DNA of 64,000 nt from a virus: positions 186,001 through 250,000 of IMG/VR virus record IMGVR_UViG_3300024999_000030; one strand, given 5' to 3'. Positions 32,082-40,601 of the stretch are shown piece by piece; within the stretch, counting starts at the first letter, position 1; each line of letters opens with the position of its first letter. The translations under genes were made by a program, and so were the position numbers. The notes under the pieces were generated by a model. It was not told where the DNA came from, searched no databases, and was given only the letters and a program-made list of their open reading frames with translations.

Positions 32082-32349
32082 CGGAAAATGGGGCAGAGAA
32101 TATGACATGCGCATAATGAAACAGCTTAAAATTTTTATTGATAAACCTACACAAAATAATTGGGAAAAAATACCCTTCACTTCCGATGGTTGCTATATAT
32201 CTATCGAAGCTGGATGTTGTCATGAATGCCCATTTGACAATGAAGAGAGTTGTAAAGCTGTAAAATCTGGATTAGACATTGGAAAAAGATTAGCATTAAG
32301 CATTGAATTACTTGCAAAATTACAAGTTGTTTGGGGTGAAGATGGGTAG
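32071..32349 (+). CDS. CxxCPF family protein 18
   Basis: 92 residues, overlapping copy 17 by 11 bases. LKIFIDKP; Cys at 41, 49-50, 53 and 61 (CCHECPF, SCKAV); closing ELLAKLQVVWGE. Confidence 0.75.
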   Translation: MSYSGKWGREYDMRIMKQLKIFIDKPTQNNWEKIPFTSDGCYISIEAGCCHECPFDNEESCKAVKSGLDIGKRLALSIELLAKLQVVWGEDG

Positions 32350-32640
32350 ATTAGATGATATGATAAAAGCTTTACAAGATTTTATTCGTGATCCCAACAC
32401 ACAAAATTGGCTTAATATTAATAAAGTAAGGGTCGATGTTATTAGAGGCGGATGTTTTTTCTCTTATAGTGTCTCAACCAGCGATGAGTGTCGAGATTGT
32501 CCATATGGACGAAAAAATACAACAGACCCATTTTTTTGTACTTCAGCTCTTTGGAAAAAAAGGCGGAAGAAGGAAATACAGCTAGAAAATTACTTGGGGC
32601 AATAGAAATTTTGGCCAAACTAGAGGCCGTGAAAGGATAA
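32342..32640 (+). pseudogene. CxxCPF family protein 19, frame-shifted
   Basis: LQDFIRDP and Cys at 38, 50, 53 and 66 (CRDCPY, FCTSA) are intact. The frame then shifts in the A7 run 32555-32561. One added or two removed A would restore the closing helix ARKLLGAIEILAKLEAVKG, which ends at TAA 32638. Confidence 0.6.
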
Positions 32641-32641
32641 C

Positions 32642-33001
32642 ATGAAATATAAATCCAGTACCATCAATATTTTAATTTTTCTATCTTTTATTTCTCTTGG
32701 TGGAGCATGCTTCGTTTCACCCCCATTCAATCATCTTTTGCTCGCCGTGTCTTTAATTTGTTTATTTGTAGCCATAACCCTTCGTAATCATTATCCAGAA
32801 ATCAAAGAAGACAATGACGAAGATATGGTTGAATTCCAAGTAGATTTACCAGATGATCTTTATAATTTTTTGGATGAAGAGGCAAAGAAAAAAGGCATTA
32901 CAGCAGATGAATTCGCTAGTCAAATCGTTATTGATTATGTTAAATATCATTGTAACGAAGATGGTAGTTTAAAGGATGAAGCATGTCACAAGAAGTTTTA
33001 G
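32642..33001 (+). CDS. Membrane protein with ribbon-helix-helix-like tail
   Basis: 119 residues. Two spans at about 7-25 and 30-47, an acidic linker, then VEFQVDLPDDLYNFLDEEAK and ITADEFASQIVIDYV, the strand-helix-helix plan of RHH domains. A membrane-tethered DNA-binding or oligomerising protein is inferred. Confidence 0.6.
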   Translation: MKYKSSTINILIFLSFISLGGACFVSPPFNHLLLAVSLICLFVAITLRNHYPEIKEDNDEDMVEFQVDLPDDLYNFLDEEAKKKGITADEFASQIVIDYVKYHCNEDGSLKDEACHKKF

Positions 33002-33216
33002 AAAAATGGCTAAATCGACATAGAACATTAATGGCTGATATGGCTATTAAATTAACCGATGATGAGTATGGTATGGTTTTAGATGAATGTGAAAGACTAT
33101 GGACAATGCTTACTCAGGAAGAACAAAATGAGGCATTGAAAATAGTTAGTGATAGAATTAAAGAGAGTAGAAATTCTACCCCATTACCGATTGAAATGAA
33201 TGAAGGTGTCTCATGA
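32983..33216 (+). CDS. Hypothetical 77-residue helical protein
   Basis: Overlaps the previous gene by 19 bases. Helices with KLTDDEYGMVLDECERLW. Ends in ATGA overlap. Confidence 0.55.
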   Translation: MSQEVLEKWLNRHRTLMADMAIKLTDDEYGMVLDECERLWTMLTQEEQNEALKIVSDRIKESRNSTPLPIEMNEGVS

Positions 33217-33722
33217 ATCGTCGCTATCGAAAAAAGAATTGTTTATATGAATATCAACGATTCTGTATAGTTTGGCAAGCTCCAGACGCAGAGTATGTTA
33301 AGTGGCGTACTAGATTTGTGCCTGCTAATCCAGCCAACATAGAAGCAGAACAAGATAGCGAAATTAAAGTATTTGGTGAGTTTCTAAATTTTCTAGAATC
33401 TTGTGATATGGGTCTGGGAGGTTGGGTAGGTAAAGCAGGAATACAAAAAACTCATCCTTATTCTAACCGTTTGATTTCTTGTACTCAAAAAGACTTAGAT
33501 CTTATTGTTGGATGGTTATGTTCCCATGAGGGGTGGGAAGGTCTATCTATTGGTTTATCGCTAGTGGACGATTGGTATCCCACTAACACTGATGAACCCT
33601 GGTCTCGAATGCGGCCAGATGGTACGGTTGATAGGTATGGGTGGTACAGAGGTGTTTTTAGAAAAAATAAAGAACGGCGAGTTATGAATGAGATTAAATT
33701 CACAGGAGGCGGTAATGGCTGA
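33213..33722 (+). CDS. Hypothetical 169-residue protein
   Basis: Trp-rich (FCIVWQAP, GGWVGKAG, DRYGWYRGVF). No family recognised. ATGA overlap with the previous gene. Confidence 0.6.
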   Translation: MNRRYRKKNCLYEYQRFCIVWQAPDAEYVKWRTRFVPANPANIEAEQDSEIKVFGEFLNFLESCDMGLGGWVGKAGIQKTHPYSNRLISCTQKDLDLIVGWLCSHEGWEGLSIGLSLVDDWYPTNTDEPWSRMRPDGTVDRYGWYRGVFRKNKERRVMNEIKFTGGGNG

Positions 33723-34407
33723 AAGGAAAATTATAAGCAGTATTTTTAAATTAACTGATGCTATTGGTATCACTGAAACTCAAGGAGATAATGACACTGC
33801 CGTTGAATCTTCTGTGCCGGATTCTTTAGTTCCTGCTATAGAAGATGATAGCGACCACACTAACACGATTACAGCGACTTCGGTTTCAGGTGGAGACCCA
33901 AAAATTAAGAAACAAATCTTGGATGAGTTAGCCAAATCTGAGCCCTCTGCATATACAGCATTTGCCTCGATGATGTCTGAGTTGGCAGAGGATGTGCCTG
34001 AGGAATCCAGGAGAGCTAAGATTGTATTTAAAAGCCTTAAAGCACAAGGTATTAAATTAACCGATGTTCTTAGTGCTTTTGAAGACAAGCTTGCTTCGGT
34101 TGATGAATACGAATCGGCTTTCAAAGCAAATGTCAAGAGCAGAACTGAAACAGATGTATCTGCTCATGAAAAAGAAGCGGCTAAAACCGAAAAATTAATT
34201 TCAGATAAGGAAACAGAAATTGAACAATTAAGGGAGGAAATTAATACACTAAATGATGTCCGCGCCAAACATCTGGAAACAGCTAAGAGCGCTATTCAAA
34301 AAATTAACATCGCTACAAAACGGGTTGCCAGTGAACTTAGTTCTATTCGTGGTTCCATTCGTAAAGAAAAGGACATGGTGTCCGACTTAACCAAGGAGGG
34401 TAAATAA
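33715..34407 (+). CDS. Coiled-coil protein at head of transporter operon
   Basis: 230 residues from ATG 33715 (GGAGG upstream). An acidic, Thr/Ser-rich N-terminal third precedes a helical domain and a long C-terminal coiled coil (about 140-225). Its stop overlaps the PspA-like gene start (TAATG), so the two are probably co-translated. Function unknown; a partner of the PspA-like protein is inferred. Confidence 0.65.
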   Translation: MAERKIISSIFKLTDAIGITETQGDNDTAVESSVPDSLVPAIEDDSDHTNTITATSVSGGDPKIKKQILDELAKSEPSAYTAFASMMSELAEDVPEESRRAKIVFKSLKAQGIKLTDVLSAFEDKLASVDEYESAFKANVKSRTETDVSAHEKEAAKTEKLISDKETEIEQLREEINTLNDVRAKHLETAKSAIQKINIATKRVASELSSIRGSIRKEKDMVSDLTKEGK

Positions 34408-35525
34408 TGGATACGACAAACGGTTTAGATAGTTTTATGCAAGACCCCAAGGGAGCTATTAAAAGCTTTTGGGATAAACCAGAGGGCGCGGCTGGCAAAG
34501 TGGCTATGGTTGGTTTGCTAGTTTTGTTTGGTCTCGGTATTTATAAAGCGCTCCCTTATATTGTTCTTGGCTTACAAAGCGCCCTCACTGCCACTTTACT
34601 TGGGGTTGGCCTTTTTGGTATTCTGTATGTGATTTTAAATAAACAATTCCAAACGGCAGTTTGGTATCTTTTCCAGATTGCCATGAAGAAGTTTACGGGC
34701 TTTATTATTGAATTGGACCCCATCAATATTCTCAAGAGTTATCTTGAAAGCCTTAAGCGTTCCTTGGGCGATATGGAACGAAGCATCAGCAAGCTCAATG
34801 GACAGATCCGGTCCCTTGATCAAATCATTCACAAGAATGAAGAGGATCGTAAAGAGAGCTTATCTATTGCCGGTAAAGCCCGAGAGACCGGTAAGAAGCA
34901 GGCCTTGGTTTTAAATGCTAGGAGGGCAGGGCGGCTTCAGAAATCCAATTTTACTTTACAAGTTCTACGAGATAAGTTATCAAAGCTTTTGACTGTTTTG
35001 GAAAAAATGTATGAAGTTTCTGAATTTCTTTATCAAGACACCGCCGATGAGGTTAAAGTTCAATCTCAACAATATGAAGCTACTAAAACCGCATGGTCTG
35101 CTTTTAAGTCTGCCCTAAGTGTAATTAAGGGTGATCCAGATAAACGAGCTATGTTTGATCAGACCATGGAATATATGGCTGATGATTTTGCCATGAAGAT
35201 TGGTGAGATTGAAGAATTCATGAAAATGAGTTCTGGGGTAATCGAAGGCGTAGATTTGCAAAATATGGTTTATGAAGAAGACGCTCTTAATGAACTCGAC
35301 ATGTGGTCTCAAAAAGCTGATAGCCTTCTTCTTTCTCCTGGTGAAAAACAGGAACTTATGCGACCCAGCTCTATGTATGATCCCGAAGTTCTAAAAGCTA
35401 GAAAAAATAATAGCACTGATTCTGTGTTGGAAGCTGCGTCAAAACAACCCGCTACCCCCGCTGTCTCTAGACATGAGAAAAAATCTTTGGAAGACTTTGA
35501 CTCGTTTTTTGATTCATCTAAATAA
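34407..35525 (+). CDS. PspA-like membrane coiled-coil protein
   Basis: 372 residues. Two membrane spans at about 31-52 and 56-78, then a long coiled-coil domain (about 105-290) whose heptads, A-x-x-A/G-x-x-x-A spacing and central helical hairpin resemble PspA/IM30-type proteins. The end is a disordered, Ser/Asp-rich tail. PspA proteins guard inner-membrane integrity, but the fusion to two spans is not typical. It sits directly before the solute-binding gene. Confidence 0.55.
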   Translation: MDTTNGLDSFMQDPKGAIKSFWDKPEGAAGKVAMVGLLVLFGLGIYKALPYIVLGLQSALTATLLGVGLFGILYVILNKQFQTAVWYLFQIAMKKFTGFIIELDPINILKSYLESLKRSLGDMERSISKLNGQIRSLDQIIHKNEEDRKESLSIAGKARETGKKQALVLNARRAGRLQKSNFTLQVLRDKLSKLLTVLEKMYEVSEFLYQDTADEVKVQSQQYEATKTAWSAFKSALSVIKGDPDKRAMFDQTMEYMADDFAMKIGEIEEFMKMSSGVIEGVDLQNMVYEEDALNELDMWSQKADSLLLSPGEKQELMRPSSMYDPEVLKARKNNSTDSVLEAASKQPATPAVSRHEKKSLEDFDSFFDSSK

Positions 35526-35546
35526 CTAACGCAAGGAGGAAAAGAA

Positions 35547-37079
35547 ATGGAACGTAAAGTAAAAACTGGTCCAAAAATTATTGGTCTCGCTTTACTTGTT
35601 ATTGGCCTTATCTTCGGTGGAAAGTGGGTGTTGAACAACACTAATATTATTCCGAAGGGATCTAGTGGTACAAGCAAATCTTTCTTTAAACACGCTAAGG
35701 AACCTCTTAAGGTTTGTGTGGTTACCTGGGGAGGTTATGCTGGTGGTCAGTATTATAATCGTGGTTTCAAACCGAATGACGACTCTCAGTATCTGAAGAA
35801 GTATGATCTTCCTGTAGAGTTTGTTGTTATCGACGATTATAACGCATCCAGAGAGGCGTGGAAGGCCGATGCAGTCCAGGTGCTGTGGACTACTGCTGAC
35901 TCGTTTCCGACCGAAGCTGGGGCACTACAGCGCGCCGGATACAAACCTAAAATCATTTTTCAGTCTGACTGGTCCCGTGGTGGAGATGTCATTGTTAGTA
36001 CCCGAGTTATTAACTCCATTCAGGATCTCAAGGGTAAGCGAGTTAGTGTTGCTTTCGGCACCCCATCCCACACCTTCCTGCTGCGTTCGTTAGAGGCGGT
36101 AGGTATGACGGTTAAAGACCTCAAACTTATTGAGGTTCCGTCTGCTGTTGATTCTGCCACGGCCTTTAAGGCTGGACAGGTTGAGGCGGCGGTGGTGTGG
36201 TCCCCTGACGATGAAGACTGCATTAGTAAGGTTTCAGGAGCTAAGGCTCTCGCTTCCACTAAACAAGCTACCCATATCATCGCCGATGTTTTCTATGCTA
36301 AGGAAGAAATTATTGAGAAGCGTAGAGACGACATCAAGGCTTTGGTAGAAGGTTGGATGATTGGTGCGGCGGAAGTTAACTCTAGCCCCACTGCCCGCTC
36401 TCAGGCTGTTAAGATTCTGGCCGAGGGTTTGAATCAACCTGATGGTTTCATTGATCAGGCAATTAACAATGTTCGCTTAAACACCTACGGAGACAATGTG
36501 AACTTCTTTAATCTTCGTGGAAGTTTTACTGGTGTAACTGGCGAACAGCTTTATCTTGAGACCGGTAGATTGTATCAGGAAAATACCAACCTGGTTCCAG
36601 ATGGTATGCCTTCCTGGAGAGTTATTAGCGATGCCAGTATTCTTCGTGATATCAATCTCACTGGCGTTAATGATGGTGCTGAATCTGACTTTAAGTTCTC
36701 TCAGCCCACCAAGTCTCTTGAAACCGCTCCAGCTCTTAGCACTAAGCGTTTATCTGTGAGCTTCGCCACGGGCTCAGCCTCTCTCGATGCCAACGCTAAG
36801 ACGATTATTGACCTTGGGTTTGTTCCCACGGCTAAGTCGTTTGCTAGTGCCCGCATCAGAATCGAAGGTAACACAGATAGTACGGGTAGTGCCTCGACCA
36901 ACGAGCGTCTTTCCTATCTTCGCGCTAAAGCTGTTGCTGGATATCTTTCCGAGCAGTATGGATTTGACAGCAATCGTTTCGTCATCGTTGGTAATGGTCC
37001 CAATAAACCAATAGCTGACAATGACACCGAAGAGGGCCGTTCTGCTAATCGTCGCACCGATTTTGAGTTGGTGCGGTAA
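35547..37079 (+). CDS. Solute-binding protein fused to OmpA domain
   Basis: 510 residues. A membrane anchor or uncleaved signal at about 12-30 is followed by a NitT/TauT-type (NMT1/SsuA-like) substrate-binding domain at about 52-350, including VSVAFGTPSHTFLLRSLEAV and SAVDSATAFKA-Q-EAAVVWSP. The C-terminal 115 residues are an OmpA/MotB-type domain with NTDSTGSASTNERLSYLRAK and GRSANRRTDFEL, which binds peptidoglycan. The binding protein is thus tied to both membrane and wall. Substrate unknown; relatives bind nitrate, taurine, sulfonates or thiamine precursors. Confidence 0.8.
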   Translation: MERKVKTGPKIIGLALLVIGLIFGGKWVLNNTNIIPKGSSGTSKSFFKHAKEPLKVCVVTWGGYAGGQYYNRGFKPNDDSQYLKKYDLPVEFVVIDDYNASREAWKADAVQVLWTTADSFPTEAGALQRAGYKPKIIFQSDWSRGGDVIVSTRVINSIQDLKGKRVSVAFGTPSHTFLLRSLEAVGMTVKDLKLIEVPSAVDSATAFKAGQVEAAVVWSPDDEDCISKVSGAKALASTKQATHIIADVFYAKEEIIEKRRDDIKALVEGWMIGAAEVNSSPTARSQAVKILAEGLNQPDGFIDQAINNVRLNTYGDNVNFFNLRGSFTGVTGEQLYLETGRLYQENTNLVPDGMPSWRVISDASILRDINLTGVNDGAESDFKFSQPTKSLETAPALSTKRLSVSFATGSASLDANAKTIIDLGFVPTAKSFASARIRIEGNTDSTGSASTNERLSYLRAKAVAGYLSEQYGFDSNRFVIVGNGPNKPIADNDTEEGRSANRRTDFELVR

Positions 37080-37094
37080 ACTAAATTTTATAAT

Positions 37095-37115
37095 GGGGGC
37101 CCATATTGGGCCCCC
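37095..37115 (+). terminator. GC-rich hairpin between operon genes
   Basis: GGGGGCCC 37095-37102 pairs with GGGCCCCC 37108-37115 around ATATT. No U-tract follows, so it may be an attenuator or mRNA-stabilising hairpin. Confidence 0.5.
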
Positions 37116-37129
37116 TCTATGGAGGTCAT

Positions 37130-37759
37130 ATGAAAAAGTTTCTGATTACTATGGCGTTGTCGATTTTCTGTGTTACAAACTGGGCCACTTTTACTGGGCT
37201 CACACTTATTCCTACTAGTGATTACATTGGTAAGGATGTGTGGTCTATTGGTGGGCAGGCCTGCTATACTAAGTTCCACACCGATCAGTTTCTTATTACT
37301 GAGTTTGGTTTGGGAGATAGATGTGAAGTGGGGTTTGACTTCTACGCCAATCCACAACAAGTTGAGCATCGTGAATATTTTAACTTTAAATACATGGTGC
37401 TTAAAAGCGACAGCCATAAGTTTTTTGTCAGCGTTGGGTTTTACAACATGATGGTTACTGGAAATTCCGTTCCGTTTCTTGTGGCCACTAAGGACTTGGG
37501 TTTGATTAGAGTCCACGGTGGGGTTCAATATGAAGGACTAACGGACACTAAAAGTAATTGTATGATTGGCATTGATCGTATATTTACTAATGGTTGACAA
37601 GTGTCTGCCGATTATACACATGGTCAACAGAACTTTTCTTCAATCGGCGTTGGTCGTATTGGTAAGCGTTGGCAAACTTTTGCTGGTGCCATGTATCCTA
37701 ATGCTGGCGGGCGGCCCCTTGTTATGTTGAGGATAATTTTTACTGGCAAGGGGAAGTAA
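37130..37759 (+). pseudogene. Beta-barrel-like exported protein with in-frame TGA
   Basis: From ATG 37130 (GGAGG upstream) the product has a signal peptide (KKFLITMALSIFCVTNWA) and then alternating strands typical of a small outer-membrane beta barrel. TGA 37595-37597 is codon 156, yet the same frame continues QVSADYTHGQQNFSS to a TAA at 37757, directly before the next gene, with strand-like, conserved-looking sequence. Trp (TGG) would fit there. It may be nonsense-mutated, read through, or a sequence error. Confidence 0.6.
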
Positions 37760-37972
37760 ATGTTTGAAATTTTAATCAGGGGTTTTAAAACTAAAGCACA
37801 AGCAGAGGCATTTTATAGCTGGTATGAAGGACAAGGAGAACAAGACGCTTGTATATGGTTTGAGTGTAGAAAAGAAGAAGGCGACATAGATGTTGATTCT
37901 ATGTTGACTGATGTCAATGTTGGGAATAAGTGGGTAGGAGATTGTTTGACCTTTGAAGTAACCCCTAATTAA
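37760..37972 (+). CDS. Hypothetical 70-residue protein
   Basis: Small alpha/beta protein (FEILIRGFKTKAQAEAFYSWYE). Lies between the barrel and permease genes. Confidence 0.6.
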   Translation: MFEILIRGFKTKAQAEAFYSWYEGQGEQDACIWFECRKEEGDIDVDSMLTDVNVGNKWVGDCLTFEVTPN

Positions 37973-37983
37973 ACGGAGATCGC

Positions 37984-38781
37984 ATGGATAGTTTGTTTAC
38001 TTTGCGTGGAACACTGTCCAATAGAAATAAACTCATCGTAGAAATTCTTGGAGCAATGTTACTACTTGTTATTTGGTGGACGGTAGTTAGTACTGGACTT
38101 GTTCGTTCCAGCATTCTTCCTTCCCCAGTAAGCGTTATTACTTCCGTGCCAGAGTTGCATTATCAAGACGCTCTTATTATGAATTGTTTGTATTCCCTAA
38201 AACTTAATATTATGGGATACATCGAAGCAATTCTCATTGCTATTCCCCTTGGGTTTTTTATTGGTCTCATTCCAGTATGTAGGGGAATGACAGAGAGATA
38301 TATTACCGCCTTGAGATACCTTCCACTCACTGCCGTCATTGGCTTATTTATTCTGTGGTTTGGTATCGGCGATGCGATGAAGATTCAATTTTTAACTCTG
38401 GGAATTGTTGTGTATTTATTACCAGTAGTAGTGCAAAGAATCGATGAAGTCCAGCAAGTTTATCTGGACACCATTAAAACTTTAGGAGCTACTAACTGGC
38501 AAACAATTTTTAGGGTTTATATTCCCAGCGTTGTTTCTAGGATATCGGATGATATCCGTGTGCTTGTTGCTATCTCTTGGACTTATATTATCATTGCTGA
38601 AGTAGTGAACAAACAGGACGGTGGCATCGGGGCTCTTATTTTTACAGTAGCGAGACAAAGTAGGGTAGATAAGGTGTTTGCCCTTTTGGCTGTTATTATT
38701 GTAATTGGATTCACTCAAGATAAGTTATTCATGTGGTTAGATAAAATTGCGTTTCCATTTAAATATAAAGGAGGTCGATAA
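37984..38781 (+). CDS. ABC transporter permease, NitT/TauT type
   Basis: 265 residues with about six spans. DTIKTLGATNWQTIFRVYIP near 160 is the EAA loop that docks on the ATPase. The GFFIGLIPVCRG and LPLTAVIGLFILWFGIG segments fit the SsuC/TauC/NrtB class. It overlaps the ATPase gene by one base. Length is normal. Confidence 0.85.
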   Translation: MDSLFTLRGTLSNRNKLIVEILGAMLLLVIWWTVVSTGLVRSSILPSPVSVITSVPELHYQDALIMNCLYSLKLNIMGYIEAILIAIPLGFFIGLIPVCRGMTERYITALRYLPLTAVIGLFILWFGIGDAMKIQFLTLGIVVYLLPVVVQRIDEVQQVYLDTIKTLGATNWQTIFRVYIPSVVSRISDDIRVLVAISWTYIIIAEVVNKQDGGIGALIFTVARQSRVDKVFALLAVIIVIGFTQDKLFMWLDKIAFPFKYKGGR

Positions 38782-39647
38782 TGGCACGTAGCGTTGGAGA
38801 AGAAATCATCGAGGCCGCCATTAATAATACCTCCGATGGTGTTACTTTTGAGAACACCAAATACCCAGACATAATTGAGTTAAAAGATATCTGCCAGACT
38901 TATGATGGCGGAAAAAATTACACTATTAAGAACTGCAATTTACTTATTGAAAACAAACCGGATCAGGGACAGTTTGTGGTACTACTCGGTATGTCTGGAT
39001 GTGGTAAATCCACATTGTTAAAATATATTGCTGGCCTACAGCAGCCCACATCTGGACAAGTTTTAATTGGTGGAAAACTTCGTTCCGATAAAGATATTGT
39101 CAGTATGGTATTCCAACAATATTCTTCTTTCCCATGGCTCTCTGTGCTTAAAAATGTGATGTTACCCCTAGAGCTTAAGGGCGTATCATCTAAAGAGTGC
39201 AGAGATAAGGCTATGGAAATGTTAAAACTTGTTGGGCTTGTGGAACACAAAGACAAATATGCAATGTATGGACCGTTATCCGGCGGTCAGTTACAGCGCG
39301 TTGCTATTGCCCGTAGTCTTGTTTCCAACCCTAACATCATTTTAATGGACGAGCCCTTTGGTGCTCTTGATGGGGTAACTCGTTATCAAATGCAAGTTCT
39401 TTTATCAAAGATTTGGGAGGCTCTTAAGTCAACCATTATTTTTGTTACTCATGACATTAGAGAGGCTGTATTTTTGGGAGATGATATTTATATTATGGCT
39501 CCTCATGGTGGTAAAATTCTTAAGCATTTCTTTGTAAATTTACCACTACATCGAGATTTAGATATCATGCAGGATCCAATCTTTATTGAGACCGTTCGCC
39601 AGATTGATATAGAAATGAGATCTGCTGCAGAAAAATATTTGAAATAG
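38781..39647 (+). CDS. ABC transporter ATP-binding protein, NitT/TauT type
   Basis: 288 residues. Walker A GMSGCGKST near 70, Q-loop FQQYSSFPWL near 113, signature LSGGQLQRVAIARS near 165, Walker B IILMDEPFGALD near 186 and H-loop FVTHDIREAVFL near 217 are all intact. It energises the permease at 37984. A 30-residue N-terminal extension is unusual. Confidence 0.9.
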   Translation: MARSVGEEIIEAAINNTSDGVTFENTKYPDIIELKDICQTYDGGKNYTIKNCNLLIENKPDQGQFVVLLGMSGCGKSTLLKYIAGLQQPTSGQVLIGGKLRSDKDIVSMVFQQYSSFPWLSVLKNVMLPLELKGVSSKECRDKAMEMLKLVGLVEHKDKYAMYGPLSGGQLQRVAIARSLVSNPNIILMDEPFGALDGVTRYQMQVLLSKIWEALKSTIIFVTHDIREAVFLGDDIYIMAPHGGKILKHFFVNLPLHRDLDIMQDPIFIETVRQIDIEMRSAAEKYLK

Positions 39648-39667
39648 AGTAACAATGGAATTAAATC

Positions 39668-39847
39668 ATGTATAAGCCTTACATACCAGAGCGTGACAAA
39701 AACATCAAGCTTTATAATGATGGGCATTCCTGTCATTTGAAACCATTACCTCTCGACATGGAGGAGAAAGAGAAGGAACGAAATGTTCTTCACCGACTAT
39801 GGACAAATATTAGAAAGCTCATTTCCCTGCGGAGAGAAAAATGTTAA
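39668..39847 (+). CDS. 59-residue protein overlapping PRPP-synthetase-like gene
   Basis: ATG 39668 opens MYKPYIPERDKN and runs 65 bases into the next gene in another frame. The first 40 residues look coding; SD is weak. Confidence 0.4.
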   Translation: MYKPYIPERDKNIKLYNDGHSCHLKPLPLDMEEKEKERNVLHRLWTNIRKLISLRREKC

Positions 39848-40601
39848 TGATTTTAAAGTCATGGGACATTCACTTTTGGCAGCGAGTAACATCAAATGGA
39901 AGTGGGAATCTGATTCAGAACTAATCACGCTCATGTTGATAAAAAAGCTCTATCCAAATATTTTAACTCTTACAATTTTTTACCTCCCATATGGAAGAGC
40001 TGACAGGAACGAAAAAGGTGGAAGTTCGTGCTCGCTAAGATATGTCGGAGATTTTATTCAATCACTTGGATTCGAGAAAATTACAGTTCTCGATCCCCAT
40101 TCCGATTTATCGATTGCATACCTTGGCGAATCTGCGTGCTCATATTATCCAAAATCTGAACTGCTTACAGGGCTTGGCGTTAACTACACGCCAAAAAATT
40201 CAGTAGTAATGTTTCCTGATTCTGGAGCACAAAAGCGTTATGGCAAAGCCTGGTATGGATATCTGCATGTCTTAGGTTCAAAGACCAGGGATTTTCGAGA
40301 CGGTAAGCTCACTGGTTATTCTATCGCGGATGGGGTTCCAGCAGAAGGCAAGCATGTTATTATAGTTGACGACATTTGTTCGTATGGTGGTACATTTATA
40401 CTTGCCTCAAACGCTATCAGAAAATTCAATCCGTTGTCAGTGGCACTTGTTGTAACTCACTGTGAAGACAGCATTTTCAATGGTGATGTTTTAAAGGCTG
40501 GTAGCCCAATCGATCTTGTCGTCACAACAAATTCCCTAATTACTAAAGAGGGATCTTCTAAACTTAAAATCGTAGATGTTATAAAAACAGGAGGGAACTA
40601 A
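39783..40601 (+). CDS. PRPP-synthetase-like enzyme (candidate Adps of NARP1)
   Basis: 272 residues. LPYGRADRNEKG near 65 is the flexible-loop region, DPHSDLS near 99 the metal/ATP site, and HVIIVDDICSYGGTF near 191 the PRPP-type loop. Classical Prs makes PRPP from ribose-5-phosphate and ATP. In the phage NARP1 pathway a Prs-like enzyme (Adps) instead pyrophosphorylates ADP-ribose, and its NAMPT-like partner (Namat) rebuilds NAD+. The pairing with the next gene supports that reading; sequence alone cannot prove the substrate. Confidence 0.8.
   Translation: MFFTDYGQILESSFPCGEKNVNDFKVMGHSLLAASNIKWKWESDSELITLMLIKKLYPNILTLTIFYLPYGRADRNEKGGSSCSLRYVGDFIQSLGFEKITVLDPHSDLSIAYLGESACSYYPKSELLTGLGVNYTPKNSVVMFPDSGAQKRYGKAWYGYLHVLGSKTRDFRDGKLTGYSIADGVPAEGKHVIIVDDICSYGGTFILASNAIRKFNPLSVALVVTHCEDSIFNGDVLKAGSPIDLVVTTNSLITKEGSSKLKIVDVIKTGGN

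Noticed and set aside
35547-37079. Flagellar MotB or plain OmpA porin
   Set aside because: There is no porin barrel; the N-terminal 300 residues are a solute-binding domain.
30360-37600. Alternative genetic code (TGA or TAA recoded)
   Set aside because: TGA, TAA and TAG all terminate many genes in the window; the two internal stops are isolated.
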